Shown here piece by piece: positions 33,701 to 42,933 of a DNA stretch of 64,000 nucleotides. Position 1 is the first letter of the stretch. Each line of letters starts with the position of its first letter. A model generated the notes under the pieces. That model was not told where the DNA came from. It searched no databases and saw nothing but the letters and a program-made list of their open reading frames with translations. Made by a program: the position numbers and the translations under genes. Origin of the DNA: Verrucomicrobiota bacterium (lineage in GTDB: Bacteria > Verrucomicrobiota > Verrucomicrobiia > Limisphaerales > JACRJZ01). Where the stretch lies: contig JACRJZ010000129.1 of assembly GCA_016219875.1 (NCBI GenBank), forward strand, positions 45,377 through 109,376, in the 5' to 3' direction.

Positions 33701-35221
33701 ATGAAAGCATCCCCTCCTTCCCCAACCGTCGTCTCGCGTCGCCGCTTCTTGGCCGGCGCGAGTGTCGTAGCCGCAGCCGTCACCATCGCTCCGCGCCAGG
33801 TCCTCGGCGGGCCGAGGCACGTTCCGCCGAGCGAGAAGATCAATCTGGCCTACGTGGGCTGCGGCACGCAGGGTTTCCGCCAGTTGATCCCGGCCCTCCG
33901 CAGCCCGGACCTCAACGTGATCGCCGTGTGCGATCCCAACCGCGCCAGTGACGACTACCCCGACTACGGCAACGACGAGTTGAACAACACGGTCCGAAAA
34001 TTCCTGGACGATCCGGACTGGGCCAAAGGCGCCCGCGGTGCCTGGTGCGGACGGGAGCCGGGCCAGCAAATCGTAGATCGGCACTACGCGAAAGCGCGCT
34101 CTGGCAAGACCGATCCGTGCCGGGCCTACACTGATGTCCGCGACCTGCTGGACAAGGAGAAGAGCCTCGACGCCGTGTACATCATGACGCCGGAGCACCT
34201 GCACGGGGTGATCGCCGTGCGCTCCATGCGGGCGGGCAAACACGTCATCACGCACAAGCCCATCTCGAACGTGTTAGACGAAGTGCGCGCCGTGCGCGAC
34301 ACCGCGCGCACGACGGGCGTGGCCAGCCACTTGTTCTGTGCGGCGGGGCAGACGAGCACGCCGACGATTTGTGAATGGCTCGCCGCCGGCGCGATTGGCC
34401 CCGTGCGCGAAGTCCACAACTGGTCCTCCCGCCCGTTCTGGCCGCAGGGCATGACCGAGCGACCCGCCGGGACGCCGGCTGTTCCCGATGGATTTGACTG
34501 GAGCCTCTGGCTGGGACCGGCGGCAGAGCGGCCGTTCCATCCTGCTTACACGCACTCGGTGTTCCGCGGATGGTACGACTTCGGCACCGGCGCGCTGGGC
34601 GACATGGGGCACTACAGCTTCCATCAGATCTTCGAGATGCTGAAACTCGGCTCACCCGTCAGCGTCGAGGCCAGCCGCAGCGAGTCTTGGAAGATCGACG
34701 GCGGCACTTGGCGCAAACAGGTGAACCGCCTTTCCTACCCGCAAGCCTCTTTGATCCGATGGGAATTCCCCACGCGAGGCGGCCTGCCACCGGTGTCACT
34801 GCACTGGTACGACGGCGGGCTGCGTCCGCCGACGCCCAAGGAGTTAGAAGACGACGGCGCGGAGATGCCCAACGAAGGTCTGTTGCTCATTGGCGATCAC
34901 GGCAAACTGCTCGCGGGATTCACCGGCGACGATCCTCGCCTCATTCCCCAAGCCCGGATGAAGGACTTCAAGAGGCCGCCTCAGACCCTGCCGCGCCCGA
35001 TTGGGGAACTGGAGCAATTCATCCGCGCCTGCCGCGGAGGGCAGCCGTCGGACGCCAGCTTCCAGAACGCTTACCCGTTTGCTGAAACGATCCTGCTGGG
35101 CACGATCGCCCTGCGGGTGGGGCGAAAGCTGCGCTGGGATGCGGCCAAGTTTGAGTTCACGAACTCGAAGGAAGCGAACGAGTTGAAGTCCCGGAAGAAT
35201 CGTGCGGGCTGGGAGATCTAG
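33701..35221 (+). CDS. Tat-exported Gfo/Idh/MocA-family oxidoreductase
   Basis: 506 residues. A twin-arginine signal (VVSRRRFLAGASVVAAAV) is followed by an NAD(P)-binding Rossmann domain (INLAYVGCGTQGFRQLIPAL, NVIAVCDPN). The conserved EHLHGVIAVRSMRAGKHVIT contains the catalytic-region His and the EKP-like segment, here THKP. The C-terminal Gfo/Idh domain includes GALGDMGHYSFHQIFEML. Exported members of this family are expanded in Verrucomicrobia and Planctomycetes and are thought to act on sugars in the periplasm with a bound cofactor. The substrate is unknown. It is followed by, but separated from, the glycan gene cluster. Confidence 0.9.
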   Translation: MKASPPSPTVVSRRRFLAGASVVAAAVTIAPRQVLGGPRHVPPSEKINLAYVGCGTQGFRQLIPALRSPDLNVIAVCDPNRASDDYPDYGNDELNNTVRKFLDDPDWAKGARGAWCGREPGQQIVDRHYAKARSGKTDPCRAYTDVRDLLDKEKSLDAVYIMTPEHLHGVIAVRSMRAGKHVITHKPISNVLDEVRAVRDTARTTGVASHLFCAAGQTSTPTICEWLAAGAIGPVREVHNWSSRPFWPQGMTERPAGTPAVPDGFDWSLWLGPAAERPFHPAYTHSVFRGWYDFGTGALGDMGHYSFHQIFEMLKLGSPVSVEASRSESWKIDGGTWRKQVNRLSYPQASLIRWEFPTRGGLPPVSLHWYDGGLRPPTPKELEDDGAEMPNEGLLLIGDHGKLLAGFTGDDPRLIPQARMKDFKRPPQTLPRPIGELEQFIRACRGGQPSDASFQNAYPFAETILLGTIALRVGRKLRWDAAKFEFTNSKEANELKSRKNRAGWEI

Positions 35222-35321
35222 CCCGAAAACGAAAGTCGCCCGTGAAACGCGCCAGACAGCACGAAAGAACCCCTGTTTACCCGTGACTCGACGTTTGAAT
35301 TGGCTTTTGGGGGAACCCGTT

Positions 35322-36911
35322 ATGAGTGCGGTCAACCGCTGTTTGGGTTTCATCTTGGTCGTCTGGATACTGCTCGCCAGCGCGCTGGTGTATCGCGTGG
35401 TTGGACATCACGAGATTTCCAGTTGGACCCGCAACGCGGTTCAGAATTGGGAAGAGTACGGATTCCAAACCTTGGAGCGCAAAATCGTGACCAACCCAGG
35501 AGGATTTGATGTTTCGAACCATCCGTTGGTGTATACCGGCCATCGGCCTGCAAGCCTCTATCCCCTCTTCTTTGTCAAGGAGTCTCTCAATTGGACCGGT
35601 GATGGAACTCTGTGTTTTCACCTGCTGTTCAGCCTGACGATGTGCCTGTCAATTGGGCTGCTCCTCGGCCGGAGTCCTCTGGCATGGCTCGCGGCCAGCG
35701 CCGCGTTGCTTTGTCCCAGTTATGCCCTTTACCCGCCTCAGTTGGATCCAAACGCCATCGCGCTTTACTCGGTGCTGCCTCTTTCGGCAGCGGTGGTGCC
35801 GTTGCTGCGCAAGCGGTCCCTTTCGCCCGGCACGATCATCGGCATTTCGGCGCTCACGTTGATCTACACTTCTCTGAACTGGACCACGGTCTTCGGCCAC
35901 GGACTTTTGGCTGCCTACCTGGTGGGGGCGCGGCTGCACGGCCGAAGGCTCACCTTGTATTTTGCGCTTGCCAGTATCAGCGTGCTGGCGGTCGCCGGCA
36001 TGTCGATCCTGAGCAAAATGGGTTACGGCTCGGAACCGGCGAACCGGATCAGCTTTTCAGAGCTTCTTGCCGGCTATGCCTGGGGGTCCGGCGGCTATGG
36101 ACGATATCTTTCGACCGGCAGGGCAGTCGTCCGTCTGGCCGTTGTTAACCTGATGGGACTGCTCCCGGTCATCGCGTTATGCGGCTATGCGCTCATCAGG
36201 ACCGCGAGGATGAATTGCCGAAAAGTCCCGATGGCGCTTCTGCCGCTCGCTGTCGCGATTTGCGGAGTCGGTTTCCTGCGAAACTACTTTGGACATCATC
36301 CCTGGATGGCCGGCCCAATGTTCCTCTCGGGCTTGCTCTTTACACTGGGCCTTCTTTTGCGAGCGGAGCCTGCCCGGCCCGAATCTTCAATCCCCGCATC
36401 CGCGCCCGGCCGAATCCGGATCGTTGTGCCAACCGCATTCCTTACCGGGTGTCTGGTCTATGCGTTATTGATTGTCGGAGCTCATCGGGCGTACCACGTT
36501 GAGAGCCATCAATTGATCACGTTGGTTCGCAACCACACGAATCGGCCGGACACCATCGTCGTCGCACGCAACCTCGACCCGCAAATGGCGGCAAGAGCCG
36601 ATGCCATTCCCGATTCGGCGGATCGTCGTGTCGTCGTCGTCAACGACATCTCAGACTTGCAGAATCTGGGTGACCACGCGTTCCTCATCTCGGCACAGAA
36701 TCTCGACGACAGGCTGGCCTTTGTTGCGCAATCTAGCCGGCCGGCTTTCCTGTCCTGGCCGCTCGTGCGCCACGCCCTGCACTGGTACGCCAGCCGCGTT
36801 GCGCGGCGGGATCCGCGGGATCAACCCTTCGATTTCACCGCGGGCGCGGTCTTTCGCCTGTACCGTCTGACTGGAAGAACTGAAATGACTGCTCCTCCCG
36901 GCGGGATTTGA
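35322..36911 (+). CDS. Polytopic membrane protein, possible GT-C-type glycosyltransferase
   Basis: 529 residues with about nine to ten hydrophobic helices (CLGFILVVWILLASALVYRV, LLFSLTMCLSIGLLLG, LAWLAASAALLCPSY, and others) and a hydrophilic C-terminal part. The ATG at 35322 was chosen over an in-frame upstream start because it places the first helix at the N-terminus. The layout resembles GT-C-fold glycosyltransferases or undecaprenyl-linked glycan enzymes, but no DxD/ExD-type motif is certain. The neighbours (YfhO-like protein, DPM1-type transferase, methyltransferase) point to surface-glycan assembly. Confidence 0.6.
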   Translation: MSAVNRCLGFILVVWILLASALVYRVVGHHEISSWTRNAVQNWEEYGFQTLERKIVTNPGGFDVSNHPLVYTGHRPASLYPLFFVKESLNWTGDGTLCFHLLFSLTMCLSIGLLLGRSPLAWLAASAALLCPSYALYPPQLDPNAIALYSVLPLSAAVVPLLRKRSLSPGTIIGISALTLIYTSLNWTTVFGHGLLAAYLVGARLHGRRLTLYFALASISVLAVAGMSILSKMGYGSEPANRISFSELLAGYAWGSGGYGRYLSTGRAVVRLAVVNLMGLLPVIALCGYALIRTARMNCRKVPMALLPLAVAICGVGFLRNYFGHHPWMAGPMFLSGLLFTLGLLLRAEPARPESSIPASAPGRIRIVVPTAFLTGCLVYALLIVGAHRAYHVESHQLITLVRNHTNRPDTIVVARNLDPQMAARADAIPDSADRRVVVVNDISDLQNLGDHAFLISAQNLDDRLAFVAQSSRPAFLSWPLVRHALHWYASRVARRDPRDQPFDFTAGAVFRLYRLTGRTEMTAPPGGI

Positions 36912-36979
36912 CCTCACAATAGCCACGAGCCCCGCCTGCGACCAGCAACTGCGGAGCGAGGCGAACGAACTGGAACCTC

Positions 36980-39211
36980 TCAGGAACCGGGCGAGCTGGA
37001 AGGTTCTGTCGTCGCTTTTCTTCTGGCCAGAAGCGTTACTCCGAGCAAGCCGACCAGCCCGACGACGGCCAGGGCCAAGCCAAGTCGAAAGTAGGTCGGC
37101 TCGTAACGAAGAACGATCGTCTGTGCGCCGGATGGGATTTCAATGGAAGTGAAGCACGGCGGAGCGAGCTTCAGCGCCAACGGTTGAGCGTCAGCGAGAG
37201 CGCGCCAGCCGGGATAGTAGGTGTCCGTCCAGAGCAGCGTGGCGGCGGGGCCGGGAGCAATCGTCAGCCGCAGTTCACAGAGCGAGATGAGTTGCACTTC
37301 GATGGATCGGAGGACGGGCTGGACCCATTGAAACAAGACAGTGCCGGGGGCCGCGTTGGTGCTCAGATTGCCACGGGCTTGCCCGCGTTTCGTGGTTTCG
37401 TAGGTGTAATCGGCGAGTTGATGGCGGTAACGGTCCTTGTCTTCCGCGGACAACAGCAGCATCGAGCGCGGTTGCAGCGACGAGTAGCCGTTGACCATGC
37501 GAACCCGATAGACGTGGGCCCACTGGTGAGGCAGGGCCATATCGTGCATCCCTGGAGCGATCTCATAAAGCCGCACAGGCTTGTCCGCCATGAGTTTGGC
37601 GACCCGTTGTTGTTCGGGGCCTCCGGCCTGGAGCCGGTGCCAGAGTGCCACCGGTTGGTTGGGGATGAAGCGGTGATAGAAGAGCAGCGCCGGCAGGAGG
37701 TTCAGGATCAGCAGGCACGGCAAGGCCAACCGGTGTTGTCGCACGGCCGGAGAAAGGCACACCACCGCGAGAAACGCAAGGCTCAGCGAGGCGAGGACCA
37801 CTTCGGGATTCTTGAACGTGATTTCGTTGGGGAGATTGCCCAGTTGGAATTCCCGCAAGGCCGGGGAGTGATCCAATGAACGGTTCGATGGAAGCTGACG
37901 TTCCACTGAGCGGCGGACGGCGGGCAGCGCTTTCGGATAAACAAGGAACGCGGTGACGTGCAGCACCAACACCCCGGCGACGATTAAACCTGCCAGCGTC
38001 CAGCCCAACCGCGGCAGGGGCTTGGCTTGATTCCACAAGTGCTCCACCCCGAACGCCGCCAACACGGCCAGTCCCATGACGGCCAAACCCGCCAGGCGTG
38101 CGTAGAGGAACGCAAGCAAGGGGGTTGACAAAACCAGGAAGTAAATCGCCACCAGCCACAAAGCCGTCCGCCGAACCGGCCGACGCTCACTCGGTCCAGG
38201 ATCGCGCCGCGCACCGAGCATGGCCAAAACCGCAGCCACGGAGCCGAGGTGGAGGCAGAAACCCAGCGCAGTTTGGCCAAACAGCTTGCTCAGATCTAAG
38301 GAACGGAACGTGCCCAAAGCCCAGGGAAACACGGCAGACAAGGACGCCACCCCGCTCAACAAACTGAGCGGTTTCAGGTCTGAGCCCACGGGCCGGACAT
38401 TGCGCGCCAGCAGTTCGATCTGCGGCGCCAGGACCGGCGCCGCCAGCATTGCGCCCAGAATTCCGGTCACCGCGACCACCGGCAAGAGCTTCCGCCACGC
38501 TTCGAACGAGCGTCTCGCGTAGCCGAGCAGAAAGGCCAGGGCAAACAACACCACGTAAGTGTGGCTTTGAGGATTGCCGGCGTAAAACACCCCCGCCACC
38601 GCCAGCGCTGCCGCCGGACAAGACCAGGCGTTGGGCTTCCTCCACCAAGCGTCCCAAGCTAGCCAGAGAAAAGGATAGAACGCCAGGGATCCTTGTACGG
38701 TGGGCATGAGGATTTGGAGGGCATAGAAGGACGAGAACTGATACGCTAAGGCGAGCAGCACCGCGATCGTGCCGCCGACCTGCCATCGTCTCAAGAGCAA
38801 GAGCATCCCCACTCCCGTGAGGAGCGATTGCGCTACCCGACACCAGTTGTAGGCCAGTTCAAACGGCAGCACTGCATAGCAGAGCAGGCGGAGGGGATCA
38901 GACCCGTTGACCGGCGTGTCTGCCAGCAGAGGGCGGCCCCCGTAGGTGTAGGGATCCCACCACGGAATCTCGCCGCGGTGATAAGCGTGATAGACGGTGT
39001 GCTGGATAGGCAAGTCATAGGTGAACAGATCAACTGTGTAATGGTTCGCCGGCACCTTCGCCGCCGGAGCGGCGAAGCGGAACTTGGGCATGAGGGTGGG
39101 GCCACAATCCAAAGGCGCCAGGAGCGATTCTCCCCACAAGGCGTCGCGATAGATGGCGAGGCTCAGAACGAGTTCGACCAGGAAGAAGCAAGCCAAGTAG
39201 CGACGTGTCAT
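36980..39211 (-). CDS. YfhO-family polytopic membrane protein
   Basis: 743 residues from ATG 39211 (MTRRYLACFFLVELVLSLAI); the upstream extension is unlikely. The N-terminal lumenal loop WWDPYTYGGRPLLADTPVNG resembles the conserved loop of YfhO and GT-C relatives. A dozen hydrophobic helices follow, then a periplasmic beta-rich C-terminal domain (RLTIAPGPAATLLWTDTYYP with GWRA) and a final helix. YfhO proteins add sugars to lipid-linked or teichoic-acid-type polymers in other bacteria. The adjacent gene encodes a DPM1-type glycosyltransferase that would supply the lipid-linked sugar donor. Confidence 0.78.
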   Translation of the reverse strand: MTRRYLACFFLVELVLSLAIYRDALWGESLLAPLDCGPTLMPKFRFAAPAAKVPANHYTVDLFTYDLPIQHTVYHAYHRGEIPWWDPYTYGGRPLLADTPVNGSDPLRLLCYAVLPFELAYNWCRVAQSLLTGVGMLLLLRRWQVGGTIAVLLALAYQFSSFYALQILMPTVQGSLAFYPFLWLAWDAWWRKPNAWSCPAAALAVAGVFYAGNPQSHTYVVLFALAFLLGYARRSFEAWRKLLPVVAVTGILGAMLAAPVLAPQIELLARNVRPVGSDLKPLSLLSGVASLSAVFPWALGTFRSLDLSKLFGQTALGFCLHLGSVAAVLAMLGARRDPGPSERRPVRRTALWLVAIYFLVLSTPLLAFLYARLAGLAVMGLAVLAAFGVEHLWNQAKPLPRLGWTLAGLIVAGVLVLHVTAFLVYPKALPAVRRSVERQLPSNRSLDHSPALREFQLGNLPNEITFKNPEVVLASLSLAFLAVVCLSPAVRQHRLALPCLLILNLLPALLFYHRFIPNQPVALWHRLQAGGPEQQRVAKLMADKPVRLYEIAPGMHDMALPHQWAHVYRVRMVNGYSSLQPRSMLLLSAEDKDRYRHQLADYTYETTKRGQARGNLSTNAAPGTVLFQWVQPVLRSIEVQLISLCELRLTIAPGPAATLLWTDTYYPGWRALADAQPLALKLAPPCFTSIEIPSGAQTIVLRYEPTYFRLGLALAVVGLVGLLGVTLLARRKATTEPSSSPGS

Positions 39212-39300
39212 GGGCGGCAGATTACACTCGGATCGACCTCGCAAGGTCAAGCGGCAACTCGGTGCGCGTGGCTCAAGTCAGTGGCGCGGGCGGGTTCGGC

Positions 39301-40272
39301 CTAACGGGCGGGGTTGTGAAAGGACTTGATTCCCACGCCGACACTGCTCTGAACGATCCAAGGCGGACGTCCTTTCACTTCCTCGTAAATGCGCCCGATG
39401 TATTCGCCCAGAATGCCCAGGCAGATGAGTTGCACGCCACCCAGGAAGAGAATGGAACTGATAATGGCGGCGTAGCCGGGTACATAACCAAGTCCGAACG
39501 ACGCAAAGAAATCCTTGAAGAGCCGCTGCACGAAGGTGAAGACCACCCCGAACAGCGCCAAGCAGGACACCCACCATCCAAGATGGGAGGCCAGGCGGAG
39601 CGGAACCGAGGAGAAAGAGAAGATGCCGTCCAACGCCAGCTTCACAAGCTGCCGGAAGGGGTATTTCGTTTCTCCGCCCGCGCGCGCAGATCGCTCGTAA
39701 GTCAAGCCGGTCTGACGGAACCCAGCCCAAGCGCGCAGACCGCGCACAAAACGGTTGCGCTCCGGGATCGCGTTCAACACGTCCACCACCGTCCGATCCA
39801 TCAGGCAGAAATCGCCTGAGTCGTGTGGCATCTCAAAAGAAACCAACCGGCCCATGAGCCGATAGAACGCCCAATAACAGACCCGTTTGATCCACCCTTC
39901 TTTCCGTTTCTTCCGGATGGCGAAGACCACTTCGTAACCGGACTGCCATTTCTCAATGAACCGCGCCAGTTCTTCCGGTGGGTCTTGCAGGTCCGAGTCC
40001 ATGACGATGACGGCATCGCCCACGCAGTGATAAAGCCCGGCGCTCACGGCAGCCTGGTGTCCGAAGTTGCGCGCGAAGCGCAGCGCCCGCCACCGCGGAT
40101 CCGCGTTGTGTTGGGCGGACAGTAACTCCCACGTGCGGTCGCCGGAACCGTCGTCAACGCAGAGAACCTCCCAATCACAGCCCCAGGTTTCAGCCGCCGC
40201 TGTCAACCGCTGGAACAGAGACGGCAACACGTCCTGCTCATTGAAGCAGGGAATGACGACCGATATTCTCAT
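39301..40272 (-). CDS. Polyprenyl-phosphate glycosyltransferase (GT2, DPM1/ArnC-like)
   Basis: 323 residues. GT2 catalytic domain: ISVVIPCFNEQDVLPSLFQR, VLCVDDGSGDRT, the metal-binding VIVMDSDLQDPPEE and FCLMDRTVVDVLN. Two C-terminal transmembrane helices (LGWWVSCLALFGVVFTFV, AAIISSILFLGGVQLICLGI) end in GEYIGRIYEEVKGRPPWIV, the hallmark of the DPM1/GtrB/ArnC group. It transfers a sugar from a nucleotide donor to a polyprenyl phosphate at the inner leaflet. It lies between the YfhO-like protein and a methyltransferase on the same strand. Confidence 0.92.
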   Translation of the reverse strand: MRISVVIPCFNEQDVLPSLFQRLTAAAETWGCDWEVLCVDDGSGDRTWELLSAQHNADPRWRALRFARNFGHQAAVSAGLYHCVGDAVIVMDSDLQDPPEELARFIEKWQSGYEVVFAIRKKRKEGWIKRVCYWAFYRLMGRLVSFEMPHDSGDFCLMDRTVVDVLNAIPERNRFVRGLRAWAGFRQTGLTYERSARAGGETKYPFRQLVKLALDGIFSFSSVPLRLASHLGWWVSCLALFGVVFTFVQRLFKDFFASFGLGYVPGYAAIISSILFLGGVQLICLGILGEYIGRIYEEVKGRPPWIVQSSVGVGIKSFHNPAR

Positions 40273-40340
40273 GGCCGGGCAGTCTTCATTTGGCTTTCAA
40301 GTTTTCGGCGGGCCAAGATTTGCGCAAAGCCCGGTGGCAC

Positions 40341-41132
40341 TCAATCAGATTTCCCGCACGGCTCCCGGCCTGCGGCGCCTCCGCGGGCCGGTTTGCGGAC
40401 GACCGCCATGGCGCTGACGCCGAAAGGCAGGCCACAGCCCTTTTCGTGGAACCGGTTTTCCAAGCGCAACAAGGCGCTCAAGGCATCGTTCAGCAAGCGG
40501 GGGGGTGGGAAGAAGTCGCCAATCGCCGCCGTGCGTCGGCTGATCGGCAGCACCCGTCGAAGCAGCCGGACGAGAGCGACGGGAGGAAACAGCAAGCAAT
40601 TCCAGTAACCTCGACGCTCCACGTGAAAGCCTTGAGCGGCCAAGCACTGGTTCAGCTCGGAGAGACGGTAGCGCCTGCAGTGTCTGTTCGCCTCGTCGTG
40701 CTCACTCCACAGCAGGCGGAAAGCGGGCACAAACACGATCAGTACCCCGTCCGGTTTGAGGATGCGGTGCCATTCCCGCACTGCGCCGCTTTCATCAGCC
40801 AGATGCTCCAGCACGTCGGAGGCGATGAGCAAATCAAAGGTGTCATCGGGGAACTCGGGCCGCTGCGCATCCATTAAGTGAACGTCGGTCAAACCGTGCT
40901 CGCGGCAAAGACGGACTGCTTCCGGGCTGATATCGATGCCAGTGATGTGCCGATAGCCATCCGCCTGCAACTGGCGGATCAGCAGGCCGCCCGAACTGCC
41001 AATTTCCAGCACGCGGCTTACCCGGCTGGGCTTCCATTGCACGACCAGTCGATGCACCCGCTCCCGGCGCGCTTTGAACCACCAATGGTTGGCCTCCAGG
41101 TTGTGGTAGTTCTGCTCGAATTCCCTCTTCAT
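40341..41132 (-). CDS. Class I SAM-dependent methyltransferase
   Basis: 263 residues. Motif I is RVLEIGSSGGLLIRQL, the acidic end of strand 2 is ITGIDISPEAVRLC, and motif IV is TFDLLIASDVLEHLADESGA, typical of Methyltransf_11/23 proteins. The N-terminal HWWFKARRERVHRLV is common in methyltransferases of glycan clusters. The C-terminal part is basic and hydrophobic. The gene is on the same strand as the glycosyltransferase, 68 bases away. A sugar or polyprenyl-linked glycan is a reasonable but unproven substrate. Confidence 0.88.
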   Translation of the reverse strand: MKREFEQNYHNLEANHWWFKARRERVHRLVVQWKPSRVSRVLEIGSSGGLLIRQLQADGYRHITGIDISPEAVRLCREHGLTDVHLMDAQRPEFPDDTFDLLIASDVLEHLADESGAVREWHRILKPDGVLIVFVPAFRLLWSEHDEANRHCRRYRLSELNQCLAAQGFHVERRGYWNCLLFPPVALVRLLRRVLPISRRTAAIGDFFPPPRLLNDALSALLRLENRFHEKGCGLPFGVSAMAVVRKPARGGAAGREPCGKSD

Positions 41133-41323
41133 GCTTTGGCAGGGCGAGAGGTTTCTTCAAGCAGAGTCAGCTCCCTTCCGAGGGAAGGAAGGGGGACATG
41201 TACGTCCCATCTCAGCGATGTTCCGGCTTGCGGTTTCATGTCAGACGAGCGCAGACATAGCATCGGGCGGATACGGTCGCCACACCAAAATGCGCACCCC
41301 GCCCTCGGGACGCCTTTCGGCAA

Positions 41324-42408
41324 GTGCCCGATCCGCGCGCGGCCACCAGCCGCCGGCACCCGCTGCCGGCCCTGCTCGGGTTGATCGCCCTGGGCTTGCT
41401 CATGGGCGCGCGCGACGTGTTGGATATCTGGCGGAAAGTGGCTTGCCTCTCCCAGAGCCAGCGGCAAGCCCTGGGACTCTGCGTGCGGGACAAACAAAGC
41501 GGGCGGCTCACGATGCCCGGTTACGACGCCCTCAACGACCTGCTGGGAGCCATCGATCCCGCCGCCTACGCCCGGGCGCTCACCGCCTTTTTGCAGGCCC
41601 ACGCCGGCCTGCTGCCCCGCAGTCTCGCCCTGGATGGCAAGAGCGTCGGCCATGGAAAATGCGGCATGATCATTACCCTCTGCCGCCACGAGGACGGACG
41701 CCCCGTCGCCATGACGGTGGCCCGCGGCAAAAAGGAAGACTGCGAAGTCTCCGAAGGCCGGGCGCTGCTGGCCGATCCCCAGGTCGAACTGGTCAATGCG
41801 CTGGTCACCGCCGATCCGCTCCACAACAAGCAAGCCACCGTGCGCGTCATCCTGGACAAAGGCGGCGATTACCTCATCGGCACCAAGGAGAACACCGCCA
41901 AACGGCTGGCCGGAGCGCGGCACGCCCTCAAGGAAACCCCTTTTTTGACCTGAGTCAGGAGGGCGAACACGGACGGCTGGACGGGCGGCGCGGGGCCGTG
42001 GCCGCCCTCTCCCCCGTCAACGCCGGGCTGCCGGGCGCCCGTTCGGCCATCACGGTTCGGCGCGACTGGTCGGAGAAGAAAGACCCGCTGTCGCCGTCGA
42101 AAAGCCACACCCGGTTTTTCCTCTCTAGCCTCTCGGTGCGCGAGAAAATGCGCGTCACAGGCGTGGTGCGGGGGCACTGGTCGGTGGAAAACCGCAACCA
42201 CCACAAACGCGACGCCAGCGCCTGGCAGGAAGACCGCCACCGCCATCGCCAACCCAACGCCGCGCTCAATCTGGCGCTCACCCGCAACGTCCTCCTGGCG
42301 ATGATCCCCTTCGAGCAAGGTCAGCCTTTGGCAGAGTTCTTCGAACATCACCATCGCCACCCACACCATGCCCTGCGGCTCATCCTCAACGCCCGCCCCG
42401 TTCTATGA
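41324..42408 (+). pseudogene. ISAs1-family transposase, frame broken at ~41940
   Basis: Frame 1 (GTG 41324 to TGA 41953) has the N-terminal HPLPALLGLIALGLLMGARD block, the first catalytic Asp in LALDGKSV and the second in LVTADPLHNKQ. Frame 2 carries on in the -1 frame from the same point with RVTGVVRGHWSVENRNHHKR and WQEDR, containing the catalytic Glu. The switch falls on C-CCT-TTT-TTG (41938-41947), which fits a -1 slippery heptamer. Family members are normally one frame, so a simple indel is the first explanation, but programmed frameshifting is possible. I could not identify terminal inverted repeats. Confidence 0.82.
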
Positions 42409-42506
42409 GCCTGCCAGCCAAACGCCCTGCCCAAACCCGGGAGGTGGTGAGATTAGATTCGACCTTGTGGTGAACTCTGATAGAAGACCGCGGCCGTTAA
42501 TTTCGC

Positions 42507-42593
42507 ATGAACGAGTTCTTCACCGTCCTGGGTGCCGTGTTGCCCGTGTTTAGCATCATGGGCGCGGGCTTCTTGTTGCGCCGTCCGGACTGA
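42507..42593 (+). pseudogene. N-terminal remnant of an AEC-type transporter
   Basis: A 28-residue frame (MNEFFTVLGAVLPVFSIMGA, then GFLLRRPD) resembles the first helix of auxin-efflux-carrier-type permeases. TGA replaces the position where a Trp codon often follows (RRLxWL), and no downstream homology is visible before the tRNA gene. Probably left behind by rearrangement near the transposase. Tentative. Confidence 0.35.
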
Positions 42594-42670
42594 CTGAGTC
42601 AGTTTCGGGTGCTTTTTGTGTGAGAGGTTTGTGTCAGAAGCACCGGAATCCTCAATTTCTTCAGAAAAAA

Positions 42671-42755
42671 TGGTGCGCATAGCAGGACTTGAACCTGCAC
42701 GCCTTTCGGCACTACCACCTCAAAGTAGCGCGTCTGCCAATTCCGCCATATGCGC
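42671..42755 (-). tRNA. tRNA-Leu (anticodon GAG)
   Basis: 85 nt, with CCA encoded. The acceptor stem GCGCATA pairs with TATGCGC. The D-arm GGCGGAATTGGCAGACGC, anticodon stem CTACT/GGTAG with a 7-base loop TTGAGGT (anticodon GAG), a variable arm and the TpsiC arm GCAGGTTCAAGTCCTGC are present. It reads CUC and CUU. Confidence 0.97.
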
Positions 42756-42933
42756 GACCGACGGGCGGTAATGAAGCAGTCCCCGCTTGAGTCGGCAAGC
42801 GCAATCTCGTGCCGGTTGGCACTCCATTGGGCCATCCCGCGACGGCTTCTGCATTTCATCTCCGGCACGGCAAGTTTCACCGTTCACTTCACCTTCTTGA
42901 CTCCCCTGCCCTCTCTCGCTTAATCAAGTCCGC

